Assembly: GCA_013314775.1 (NCBI GenBank)
Contig: JABUFB010000008.1
Span: 661,036 to 725,035 of the forward strand
Reading direction: 5' to 3'
Source of the DNA: Armatimonadota bacterium
GTDB lineage: Bacteria > Armatimonadota > Zipacnadia > Zipacnadales > JABUFB01
DNA length: 64,000 nucleotides
Shown here: positions 53,201 to 60,663 of the stretch, piece after piece
How the letters are laid out: each line of letters starts with the position of its first letter
How positions within the stretch are numbered: position 1 is the stretch's first letter
Translations under genes and position numbers: made by a program
The notes under the pieces: generated by a model
Seen by the model: the letters and a program-made list of their open reading frames with translations, nothing else
What the model was told of the DNA's origin: nothing
The model's database searches: none

Positions 53201-53904
53201 CAACGCATGCCCTTGCCCCGCCCGGCGAGGTCGAAAGTGGCAACTTCGCCGTTCATGGAGAATGCATGCGCATCGGTAGCGTTGGTGGTCCAGCCCGGAC
53301 GCGGTTCGGGCCGATTCGGGTCATCCCAGAGCACGACTGTCTTTGCCAGAGCCGTCTTCGGCGGCGGAGAGGCCAGGTCGGCGCCCTCGGGCAGCTCATC
53401 AGCGAAACGGATCCAGTCGATTTCAAGCTCCGCCTTGCCGCCGGCATCAGCGATGAGCTTCACAGCCAATCCGTATGTGGGTTCTGCCGGCTCAATGGGC
53501 ATCAGGTCCACGGCGAGGGTATGCCACTGACCGTCCGCCTTCACTTCGCGGGCACTCGCGTAGCGCTTCCCGCCGACGGTGCCCTCCTGCCCGTGGAGGA
53601 AGTAGTTGTCCACGTTCGTATTGGCTCCGCTGGCTCGATACCGCACCAGAACGTACCGCTCGTCGCCGCTGACATTGTGTCCGACGAGGCTCAGGAGCCA
53701 GGGGAGCTCGGCGTTGGCGCCGCCGACGCTGAAGACCAGCTTGTCGTCGCGGCTGGCGATAGAATGGCTCTCAGGCTGCTTCTGCACCCACCCGGTCATG
53801 GGCTTCCAGGCGGCGGCTGACGAGCCGTCGATGAGCACTTCCGCGGAGGCCAGTACCGGCATGAGTGCGATGGAAACGCACAGACCCAGCATGGATCGAG
53901 GCAT
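50272..53904 (-). CDS. Giant secreted glycosidase-like protein, DUF6259-like barrel
   Basis: 1210 residues from ATG 53904 (CACGGAGT upstream). Signal peptide to about residue 20 (LMPVLASAE). Two or more jelly rolls at about 25-180 and 190-360 (FISFRYRITG, YIDWIRFADE-type strands). Central beta-rich region (about 390-780). TIM barrel at about 810-1090 with DWVHLFGWAASEEWGDWGDY, GVAVSLYTDGYL, NRVLYIDEYGATDGRW (candidate catalytic Asp-Glu) and DVALFSEYPPAEV. The barrel pattern corresponds to the DUF6259 group of secreted proteins (recognised by eye). Lies 29 bp downstream of the HzsA-related gene, same operon. Confidence 0.8.
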   Translation of the reverse strand: MPRSMLGLCVSIALMPVLASAEVLIDGSSAAAWKPMTGWVQKQPESHSIASRDDKLVFSVGGANAELPWLLSLVGHNVSGDERYVLVRYRASGANTNVDNYFLHGQEGTVGGKRYASAREVKADGQWHTLAVDLMPIEPAEPTYGLAVKLIADAGGKAELEIDWIRFADELPEGADLASPPPKTALAKTVVLWDDPNRPEPRPGWTTNATDAHAFSMNGEVATFDLAGRGKGMRWLLQLPDPVDLGALPFISFRYRITGRVDPSVYAIWLGEDEGGSGGSRTIPCFARDLSADGAWHEFATKIGERFTAKYLAVGLESESASARLELGPVTFSSRPVPRAVSEVLQFAALDSPWPDGKDGFTARPVDVRGGKVAGLMPSRLSLEGWFSSPNVLVEGIPFAVPGAINDARQTGTGDLGEVSFDLPPGVREVYLLTANTAPATEPWGLDPMHPQPQEWLDVPEKVFCEVRYSDGTIDRILPLDVSMARWGLRRGLSLSVVHPDPSRTPVSLALKDRMQTASFSILAATMYTGEPRVTEPDWAVLHYPEARAELPVPVPNTTPAGAVTSGPLCAEFETIRGLTWGSLTLPAAENLLSVGRGPLFTVRIDGRELPAYSWTVKSREPLDGGQSWNLLHTETGLAATVTCLPGKPGELLLRMSLENRGQREITADVEFPVLRDVVMGDVAGTWYLSGRRGGIFSNQDRDFRDPLGEPHPLQMDGFFNPRSGLALACLTHDTLAQHHFIRLSKGETGGAWSCEYPSRDLAPGARFEATEAALIALPGDWRAIFGAYRDWLATWFRPPARKEWFQQSFAMLSANAHYDYSRDPKKRGDIQRLVDNMRRYIGPCDWVHLFGWAASEEWGDWGDYAHYDDTVGGLDYFRGNIQALQESGVAVSLYTDGYLSSAKGEFVGAHAEEWSMRKPDGRPDFIPAYDAYNQCPYLPGWRDYFPEACGRIVSDLGNRVLYIDEYGATDGRWVCHAKNHGHNGYEIPYAGEVEMLRRIRERVGPDVALFSEYPPAEVMREVLDGSFTYYALWSVPERDIAPHFVNLSRFAFPHFKPIHIIHYTALRSGNWWNHKFPFFNGETLRVAEPGLPGMDGPSLEFHRKSIGIQCEHRAAFGSDDVEALVRTEQAGVFANRFSTEDETVWTLYNANGRTVRGAILRVPYNPGDMFEDVWNGAPLTPGIDGEIAEIAVEIGPMDLGCVVRRSAKR

Positions 53905-53933
53905 TGGGAACTCCGTGATGTTCAGGTTCGGTG

Positions 53934-56900
53934 TCATGGACGCGGTATTTCCGGCGCGTTTGCGCATTGCGGCGGCACGGGCAGCCAGGTGAGGGCGGGG
54001 TCCGGAATAGCCCGCAGTTCCTCTTCGCCGCGGTACGGACAGTTGGCGTCCACCCAGGCGATGAGGCGCCGAAGGCTCTCCGTATCCACTTTCAGGCGAG
54101 GGTGCGCAGCGTCTTCCCCGCGCGCGATGCGTATGAGCCGGCTGGTGTAAGACAGGCTGGTCATGGGACGGATAGTTCCGTAACTCGCCGGGTCGCTCTG
54201 CTCATAGTTCTCGCACATGATCGCGCCCGCAATCCCCGGCTTTCCGACATTCGGCGCGCCACTGTAATTTGCCCAGCCCACCAGTGTGGGATAGGGCTCT
54301 TTATAGAATTGGAACCCCGGACGCAACGTCAGGTCCAGTTTCCCGCGGGCCTTACCGTCGCGCTGGTGACAGGCGCCGCAGTACCGGTCCAGGACAGGCT
54401 GAACGAGACGCTCGTAATTGATGGTGGTGGCTCCCCAGGGCGGCGCCTCAATGTCGCGAGGCGCCGACTGCATAGCCAGGCCGCGCTTCACAGGAGGTGC
54501 GACGCTGTGCAGTTCGTGGCACCCCACACACCCACGCACTTCGCCCGGCAACACCCCGGTGAAGCTGCGCATGGTGTGTAAGGCCCGAAAGTCCGCGTCC
54601 AGCAACTGGAAATGCAGGGCTTTGCCCGCAGGAGCCCGGAAGTGCACTGAGCCGTCGGGCTCAATCGGGACCGTTCCGAGAATGCGCTTGGGTCCGTCAT
54701 CCTGAAGGATGGAGATGCCGGGCCCTGAGAAGCGGGAGTCCCGGGTCCAGGTGGAGCAGGTCTTCGAGTCCATCTGGATCACGCGCAGGTACCGGACGAG
54801 ATCGCGGGGCAGATCCGGCACGCCCTGCAGTACGTCGGAGCTGAAGAAGATCCCGGGATCGGCAGGCTTGCGATGCGGTCCAGTCCCAGGCCACTTGACG
54901 CGGTCGGTATGCACCGGAGGCGCCTGCCGTGGCTTCACGGGCATGGCGTACCAGATGTTGTGCGCGCCCTCGTAGATAAGCTCGCGGTTCCCGTGCACAT
55001 CCATGAGATACAGGCGGAACTTTCCATCCGGGCGGCTGGCCGACACCAGGAAGTCTTCCTCGGACAACGGGTAGGGGCTCTTGTAAGCCGTATATGCCCC
55101 GGACGGGTGGTAATCCGCGGCCTCACCTGGGTCAACCGGCGGCGCGCCACATTCGGGCCAGGGCATGTCGCGAGTGACCTTGGTAAGACCGTCCGGGAAG
55201 TTGAACCCTTTGCGCGGGTCGATAATGCCTACGCTCCCCGCGAACCAGTTGTGATGCGCCAGGCCCGTGAACATGACCCGCGGGCTGCCGGGAATCGCGC
55301 GCGGTTCGGCGAGGTGATCCGGCCAGACGCTCTGGTTGCCCCAGAACGCGGTGGTCCCCGTTCCGTCCTGGTTCGTCGCCCAGAGGCTCTGGATACGCCA
55401 GAGGGCCTTGTCGGTGTACTCCCACCGCGAGTAGATCACGCGGCCATCGTGCAGGAGCGACGGGCACCAGTCGGGCTCATTGCCCTGGCTGATGAGGTAG
55501 ATGTCGCTGCCATCAGCTTCGCACCGAGCAAGAACATAGGAGTACGTGTAGGGCATGCAGCGAACGTAGGTGTTGCAGCGCGTGGACGTGAAGATGATAT
55601 GGCCGTCTGGCAGATAGATGGGATCCAGGTCGTCATAGGGTCCGTCCGTGAGCTTGCGCAGGCCGGAACCGTCGACATTGATCTCGTACAGGTGGAAGGC
55701 CGGGCCGTTGTGGGGCTTGTAGCAGAAAAGCACGCGAGTGGCATCGAAGGACAGGTCCGGCCGCCAGAATGCGCCGGGCACATCGGGCGCCAGCTTGCGC
55801 AACGAGCCTCCGGGATGAAGGCCCGTGAGCACCAGCAGCCTGCCTCCGGGCATGGCCATCATACCGTTGCGGTGCCGAGCCTCGTGAGGCCATTCAGCGC
55901 CCTGCGGGTAGGGCTGGTCGATGAAGAGCACAGACTCGAAGTCCAGCACGGGATTCGCGAAGGCGATCTCGCGCTTTGCGCGACGCACCTCAAGATACAG
56001 GTGCCGGGCCTCGGAACCGTTGGCGTCCGCAACTGCCCCGATCTGCTCTTCGAGTTGGGCCAGTCGCGCCAGCAGAGCGGACAGATCAGGGCAGCCGGGC
56101 ATCGCGCGGATCCTCGTCGCAAGTGCCCGTGCCCAGCCGATTTCCTCCAGCGCACGGTCGCGGAAGGGCACTCCTTCGGCCTGGAAAAGCCAATCGCGCT
56201 CCAAGGCTTCACGGGCCTCCGCCACGGTGAGGGTCCGTGTCTCCGGTTCGGTCGGGTTCGCCACAAATGGCGCCACCGGGTGCGGGATGCCCTCACGGGC
56301 CAGGCGCTCCGCAAGCCCTGCCGGGATGCCCTCGAAGGAGCCCCAGGACTCGCGCGGAAGACCGGTAGGCGTCTGCAAAGCATCCTGGGATGCCCAGGTG
56401 CCGGACCAGCCCGCATCCGGCGCTTCGACGCCTGTCAACACCGCGCACAGGCGCGATGTCGGGTCCGCCACAAGGAGGCCACCGGTGCGGCGGTCGAGGA
56501 TACTGTAGTCGCCGTCGTGGGTATGAGCCGCTTCCAGGTTGCCATAGACCGTGAGTTTCACATCTTCGAGCTTCCTGTCAGAGCGGTTGGCGAGAGTGAA
56601 GCGTACGCGCACCAGCGACTCCGGGCCGGCGGCGGCGTCGATAGTGATCGCCAGGAGTCCGTCTGCGCTTTCGGTCCGGCAGCGCAAGCGAGTCTCGGAG
56701 AGGGCCACGGCGGGTTCGGCCACGCGCAGGTTTTCCTCGGCGCGGTCGCCCCGGGCGATGATGGTTCCTGCCCGGCGGGGCTCTCCCGAGGTATAGTGGG
56801 CGAAGTAGCCGAAGCGACTTAGCTGTCCCCCGGCGGGACAAGCCAGGGCTTGCCTGCGACCCTCCCAGTAGAAGGAACCCGCATCATTCAGCGCGAAGTC

Positions 56901-57194
56901 CGTGACGCCGCTGGAAATCCAGATCACATCGCCTGCCTGCTTCGCGGCAGGTCTGCCGTCCGCAGGCAGGTCAGCCTCCTTGCGAACACGCTGGAGGCGG
57001 CTGACCAGGGCCTCCAAGTCGGCATCCCAGGCCAGAATTGCCGTCCGGGAGCGCGACTCACCGACCGGTATGTCGCCAAGGTGCCAGGTGAGCACACCAT
57101 CCACATTGCCGATGGATTCCAGGCCGGCAGCGAGAAGTGCCGCGGGGACCAGGATAGCCGCGAGGATCGACAGGGTGCGTGCGACAGATGTCAT
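53934..57194 (-). CDS. Secreted HzsA-related protein: TolB-like propeller with two c-type heme sites
   Basis: Start ATG 57194 because the longer frame overlaps the upstream gene; signal peptide (LSILAAILVPAALLAAG) gives 1086 residues. After a beta-rich region and a helical segment (about 330-430) there is a propeller with WD40/PD40-like repeats (WRPDLSFDATRVLFCYKP, LRKLTDGPYDDLDPIYLPDG, EPDWCPSLLHDGRVIYSRWEYTDK, ADYHPSGAYTAYKSPYP). The C-terminal third carries two CxxCH sites: Cys889-Val-Gly-Cys-His893 and Cys939-Gly-Ala-Cys-His943. That combination is the pattern of proteins annotated as hydrazine synthase alpha-related. Hydrazine synthase itself is not implied: the gene sits in a glycosidase operon, 17 bp after a TPR/zinc gene and 29 bp before a giant glycosidase-like gene. 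Confidence 0.8.
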   Translation of the reverse strand: MTSVARTLSILAAILVPAALLAAGLESIGNVDGVLTWHLGDIPVGESRSRTAILAWDADLEALVSRLQRVRKEADLPADGRPAAKQAGDVIWISSGVTDFALNDAGSFYWEGRRQALACPAGGQLSRFGYFAHYTSGEPRRAGTIIARGDRAEENLRVAEPAVALSETRLRCRTESADGLLAITIDAAAGPESLVRVRFTLANRSDRKLEDVKLTVYGNLEAAHTHDGDYSILDRRTGGLLVADPTSRLCAVLTGVEAPDAGWSGTWASQDALQTPTGLPRESWGSFEGIPAGLAERLAREGIPHPVAPFVANPTEPETRTLTVAEAREALERDWLFQAEGVPFRDRALEEIGWARALATRIRAMPGCPDLSALLARLAQLEEQIGAVADANGSEARHLYLEVRRAKREIAFANPVLDFESVLFIDQPYPQGAEWPHEARHRNGMMAMPGGRLLVLTGLHPGGSLRKLAPDVPGAFWRPDLSFDATRVLFCYKPHNGPAFHLYEINVDGSGLRKLTDGPYDDLDPIYLPDGHIIFTSTRCNTYVRCMPYTYSYVLARCEADGSDIYLISQGNEPDWCPSLLHDGRVIYSRWEYTDKALWRIQSLWATNQDGTGTTAFWGNQSVWPDHLAEPRAIPGSPRVMFTGLAHHNWFAGSVGIIDPRKGFNFPDGLTKVTRDMPWPECGAPPVDPGEAADYHPSGAYTAYKSPYPLSEEDFLVSASRPDGKFRLYLMDVHGNRELIYEGAHNIWYAMPVKPRQAPPVHTDRVKWPGTGPHRKPADPGIFFSSDVLQGVPDLPRDLVRYLRVIQMDSKTCSTWTRDSRFSGPGISILQDDGPKRILGTVPIEPDGSVHFRAPAGKALHFQLLDADFRALHTMRSFTGVLPGEVRGCVGCHELHSVAPPVKRGLAMQSAPRDIEAPPWGATTINYERLVQPVLDRYCGACHQRDGKARGKLDLTLRPGFQFYKEPYPTLVGWANYSGAPNVGKPGIAGAIMCENYEQSDPASYGTIRPMTSLSYTSRLIRIARGEDAAHPRLKVDTESLRRLIAWVDANCPYRGEEELRAIPDPALTWLPVPPQCANAPEIPRP

Positions 57195-57211
57195 GTGCCT
57201 TCGGTCCTCTG

Positions 57212-58144
57212 TCAGGGTTTGCACTTGTTGCACGGCTTCAGCCAGAGGCTGTCTTCGGCTTCTCCCTTGTCCACTTCCATGGGAGGGCCCGCGAGATACG
57301 GGCATCCCTGGCGATGGTAGAAGGAGCGCCCCGCCACATAGTATACCGTGTCGGAAGGTCCCAGTGGGGGCAGGCCCCGGAACTTGGCCATCGGGTCGCC
57401 GGACTGAGTCATTGTCACTGCGGCGGGTTGCTGAGATGCGGGGATGTCGGACCGCTGAGGCGGGAAGATCATCCTCCAGGCCACGAACGTCAGCGCCAGC
57501 GCAGCCAGCACGAACACGCCGGTGATGATGGGCCCGAAGGCCGCACTGACGCGCGGAGACTTCGAGGCCGGCAATGGCCGAGCAGCCTCCTGCACCGGAG
57601 GGGCATGGATGGCGGTTGTGGCCGCTTCTCCCCCACAGCGCGTGCACTCCTCTTCTCCGGGCGCCATCCAGCAGCCGCAGACCGGGCAGTCGTGACCGTC
57701 CTGGGACCCTTCCTGCAGATGCTCTTCATCGTCACGGCCGAAAGTGGAGGGCAGCGGCAAGTCCTCCATGGCCGGCGGCGCATCCCACTGCAGGCGGTCG
57801 ATCTTGGCCAGCTCAATCTGCGCCCGACGGTAGCCCGGGTCGAGATGCAGCGCTCGTTCCTGGGCCTCGCGGGCTTCCTCGAGCCTTCCCAGTTTGCGCA
57901 GCGCCATGCCCCAGTTGCACCACGTGCGCGCTCGGGTGGACGCAAGCCGTGTCGTCTGGAATGCCACCCGCTCCACGGCGTTGTAGTCCTGAAGCTCGAA
58001 GTACGCGAGGCCCAGCGCCTCGAGAGCATTCAGATCATCGGGGTTCCGAGCCAGCTTGTCGTTGAGGATGTCGATGGCCTGTGAGTACCGTTTCCGCGCA
58101 ATCAACTCGCGCGCCATCGCCACCGTCGAGTGCGCCGCCGGCAT
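57212..58144 (-). CDS. Membrane TPR protein with zinc ribbon and Ada-like C-terminal cysteine module
   Basis: 310 residues. Three TPRs (about 7-115: ELIARKRYSQAIDILNDKL, ALEALGLAYFELQDYNAVERV, NWGMALRKLGRLEEAREAQE), then a zinc ribbon CPVCGCW...CTRCGG (about 150-175), a transmembrane helix (about 203-225) and a Pro/Ser linker. The end has YYVAGRSFYHRQGCPYL and CNKCKP, the His-x3-Cys...Cys-x2-Cys layout of Ada-like or thermonuclease-tail zinc modules. N-terminus cytosolic and C-terminus outside, or the reverse, is undetermined. Between a GH123-like gene (30 bp) and the HzsA-related gene (17 bp), suggesting a membrane adaptor for that secreted system. Confidence 0.8.
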   Translation of the reverse strand: MPAAHSTVAMARELIARKRYSQAIDILNDKLARNPDDLNALEALGLAYFELQDYNAVERVAFQTTRLASTRARTWCNWGMALRKLGRLEEAREAQERALHLDPGYRRAQIELAKIDRLQWDAPPAMEDLPLPSTFGRDDEEHLQEGSQDGHDCPVCGCWMAPGEEECTRCGGEAATTAIHAPPVQEAARPLPASKSPRVSAAFGPIITGVFVLAALALTFVAWRMIFPPQRSDIPASQQPAAVTMTQSGDPMAKFRGLPPLGPSDTVYYVAGRSFYHRQGCPYLAGPPMEVDKGEAEDSLWLKPCNKCKP

Positions 58145-58174
58145 GATCTCACCGTGTTCTTGGCATGGTAGTGG

Positions 58175-60658
58175 CTATCGCCCGCGGAACCCACGGACGC
58201 CGAAATCCTCCCCCCAGGGGTCGGCGTCGGGCACTCCGGAGCGATCAATCAGGTCAGCCATACGCTCTCGGTATTCATACAGTGCGGCCGGGTCGTGTGA
58301 ATACTTCGCCATGTTTTCCACCAGCGAGTCAGGGACCACGAGCGCCTCTTCTGCCTGTTTCAGCCAGTCGCGCTCACCCGGGCTCAGAATTCCCTCGCGC
58401 GCCTTGTACTGGCGAATAATCTCCTCGAGAATGCAAGCGTAGGCGTAGTCTTCCATGCCGTCGCGGTAGTTCTCGAGGCGAACCGTTGGCACCGGTTTGC
58501 CTCCCGGTCCGGCGCAGGTGAGGCTACCGTCCCCGTGGTATGTCGTCCAGCTCACCGGGTTCCAGGCAGTGAAGGGCCCGGACTCGATTGGCTTGTTGTC
58601 ATTCCAGATGCTGATGAGATAATACAGAAATCCGTCCGGGCGGTACTTCGCAGTCATAGCGCCCATGAGCAAGCGCGACTCTATAGCCGCATACTCTACG
58701 AACCAGTTGGCATAGGGATTGTGCGGACCGCAGCAGATGTACCACCAGACATACTTGCCCGCAGCCCGCGCGTCTTCGGCAAGCTCCGGGATGAATCTTG
58801 GGGTGAGCGGGCACCAGGCATCGATGGTCTTGACCTCGGATTCCAGCCCATAGGAGTGGTCGTAGCTCGTGGTCATGAGCAGGACTTCCGGGAAGGCCTT
58901 GCGGAGGGCCTGCGCTGACCGCTCCAGGAGGCCGAACTGCTCCTTGGGCCGCTCGTCAAAGCCGTAGATGTACGCGTGGTCAAGCAGACCCAGCTCCTTC
59001 GCCTTCTCATAGGCTGGACGCAGGCGTGCTACAGTGTCGGCGATGGCCTTGTCGAAGCCCTCTTCAGTCGTGCCCGCATTGAACACGTTCCCCAGGTTAA
59101 AGGCGCACAGGCGGCCCTGGTTATGCAGGTACTGGATCACGTCCCAATCCGGCGGGCCGCTACGGTAGAGACTGTCGTAGTCGATATAGTAGTCGGCCAG
59201 GAAGTCCGCCCAGACAAGTTTCATGTGCGGCCAGTTCTCCACGCCGCCCATTTGTGCGGGGCGTTCGCCGAAAGTGATGGCGGTGGGCAACGGCGTCTGA
59301 TCCGGAAGGGTGAAGTTACGGACGCGCAGTTCGAGGTCCAGCGTCACAGGTTCCGCGTTGGCGGCAGAGACCGTCAATGTACCTCGGTACAGCCCCGGCG
59401 TCTGGTCCTTGCCGGCCTTGGCGCGGACCCAGAAGGTCTGCAGGTCACCTTCGGCGATGTCGACCGGCCCCAGGAAGTCCAGGATCGGGTCTGGCCACCA
59501 GCCCACGTAAGGGACAGTGTATGGAGGCCGGTTCTTCGTCTCCACGTAGCCGACCACATCGCAGTCGATGGCCTCTGCCGGGAAGACGGCACCATCCTCA
59601 GACTTGAGGTCCGTCACCGAGACGGAGACTTCCTTGAGACCGTCTTTGCGAGGCATGACCGCGATCTGAAGGCTTTCCTTCTCATTGCGCGCAAGGCTCA
59701 GGGAGGCCTTCGTTGTCACGTTCAGGGAGAAGGGCATGTCGCGCGGGAGGATCTTCTCCATGGACGTGGCCAGCCCCACGAGCATCGGACCACCACCGGG
59801 GAACGTGCGGTCGAAGTCGCGCTCGAAGGTGAGCACGGACCTGAGCCGGTCGGGCGAACTCAGAAGTGCTTCCAGTTCCGAACGCAGCTGATCCACGTCC
59901 TCTACCGTCAGCCCCTCAGATGCCAGCGCAGTGCGGGTCGCGGATATGCGGGAGTTCAGCAGCGCCATGTGCGCCTGTAGCCGGGCCTTGCTCGCGGGAG
60001 TATCCGCAATCGCCGCCAGTTCCATCGCCGCTTTGCCAAGAGCGGACGTTGGCTCCACCAGCCCGGCAAGCGCAAGACCAGCCAGTTCCCGGGCGAAACT
60101 GGACGGGATCGGCGGGGGCTCCTCACCCGGCTTGAGAAGCGTGAAATTGTCCAGGTACAGACCGACTTCATCTTCCGGGCGCTGGGAGAAGAGGTGGATG
60201 ATGGAGATGCCCGAGCGATCCACCTTCTCCGGCATGTCCGTTAGGGGGACCACGTAGCGCTTGAAGCCGCAGGACGGCAACTCGAAGCGGTAGCTGAAGG
60301 CCTCGCGGAACGGGATCTTGCTGTCGGAGATGAACATGGACAGGAAGGGCCGCTTCTCGCCGGTGTTTGTGATGTCGATGAGCAGGCGATCATACGCCCT
60401 CCAGTCGGCCATGGGCGGTTTGGCTTCGAAAGCCGGCCATTGCTCCATGCCCTCTTTCCACGCGGGGGTGGAGAAGAACATGGAATGCCGGCCCGAGGTG
60501 GCGAAGGATGTGCTCTGGACCAGCTTGTCCTGAGCCGCGTTGCGCAGGCTCCAGGCGGCCACGTCGGCCTCGTTCTCGAAGTCGAACAGCACATCCAGCG
60601 CATGGGCGGAGACGCAGCCCAAACAGGCGAGAAGCGCAGTGCCGAGGACGATCTTCAT
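58175..60658 (-). CDS. Secreted DUF4091/GH123-like glycosidase
   Basis: 827 residues; ATG 60658 is eight bases after AAAGG, better than the ATG at 60664, and begins a signal peptide (MKIVLGTALLACLGCVSAHA). An N-terminal jelly roll (about 20-170), a helical coiled-coil-like segment (about 190-270), a second beta domain (about 310-440), and a TIM barrel similar to GH123/DUF4091. The adjacent Asp-Glu in YIYGFDERP is the expected substrate-assisted catalytic pair, suggesting activity on N-acetylhexosamines (inference). Followed after 30 bp by the TPR/zinc protein and preceded by the TIM-barrel gene with only five bases between, so it is in the same operon. Confidence 0.85.
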   Translation of the reverse strand: MKIVLGTALLACLGCVSAHALDVLFDFENEADVAAWSLRNAAQDKLVQSTSFATSGRHSMFFSTPAWKEGMEQWPAFEAKPPMADWRAYDRLLIDITNTGEKRPFLSMFISDSKIPFREAFSYRFELPSCGFKRYVVPLTDMPEKVDRSGISIIHLFSQRPEDEVGLYLDNFTLLKPGEEPPPIPSSFARELAGLALAGLVEPTSALGKAAMELAAIADTPASKARLQAHMALLNSRISATRTALASEGLTVEDVDQLRSELEALLSSPDRLRSVLTFERDFDRTFPGGGPMLVGLATSMEKILPRDMPFSLNVTTKASLSLARNEKESLQIAVMPRKDGLKEVSVSVTDLKSEDGAVFPAEAIDCDVVGYVETKNRPPYTVPYVGWWPDPILDFLGPVDIAEGDLQTFWVRAKAGKDQTPGLYRGTLTVSAANAEPVTLDLELRVRNFTLPDQTPLPTAITFGERPAQMGGVENWPHMKLVWADFLADYYIDYDSLYRSGPPDWDVIQYLHNQGRLCAFNLGNVFNAGTTEEGFDKAIADTVARLRPAYEKAKELGLLDHAYIYGFDERPKEQFGLLERSAQALRKAFPEVLLMTTSYDHSYGLESEVKTIDAWCPLTPRFIPELAEDARAAGKYVWWYICCGPHNPYANWFVEYAAIESRLLMGAMTAKYRPDGFLYYLISIWNDNKPIESGPFTAWNPVSWTTYHGDGSLTCAGPGGKPVPTVRLENYRDGMEDYAYACILEEIIRQYKAREGILSPGERDWLKQAEEALVVPDSLVENMAKYSHDPAALYEYRERMADLIDRSGVPDADPWGEDFGVRGFRGR

Positions 60659-60663
60659 GTCCA

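Noticed and set aside
54873..56822. Plus-strand frame opposite the HzsA-related gene
   Set aside because: Shadow frame without motifs.
53934..57194. Anammox hydrazine synthase
   Set aside because: No partner subunits or anammox genes nearby; only the architecture is shared.
57195..57647. N-terminal extension of the HzsA-related frame
   Set aside because: Overlaps the TPR/zinc gene; the ATG at 57194 starts a clean signal peptide.
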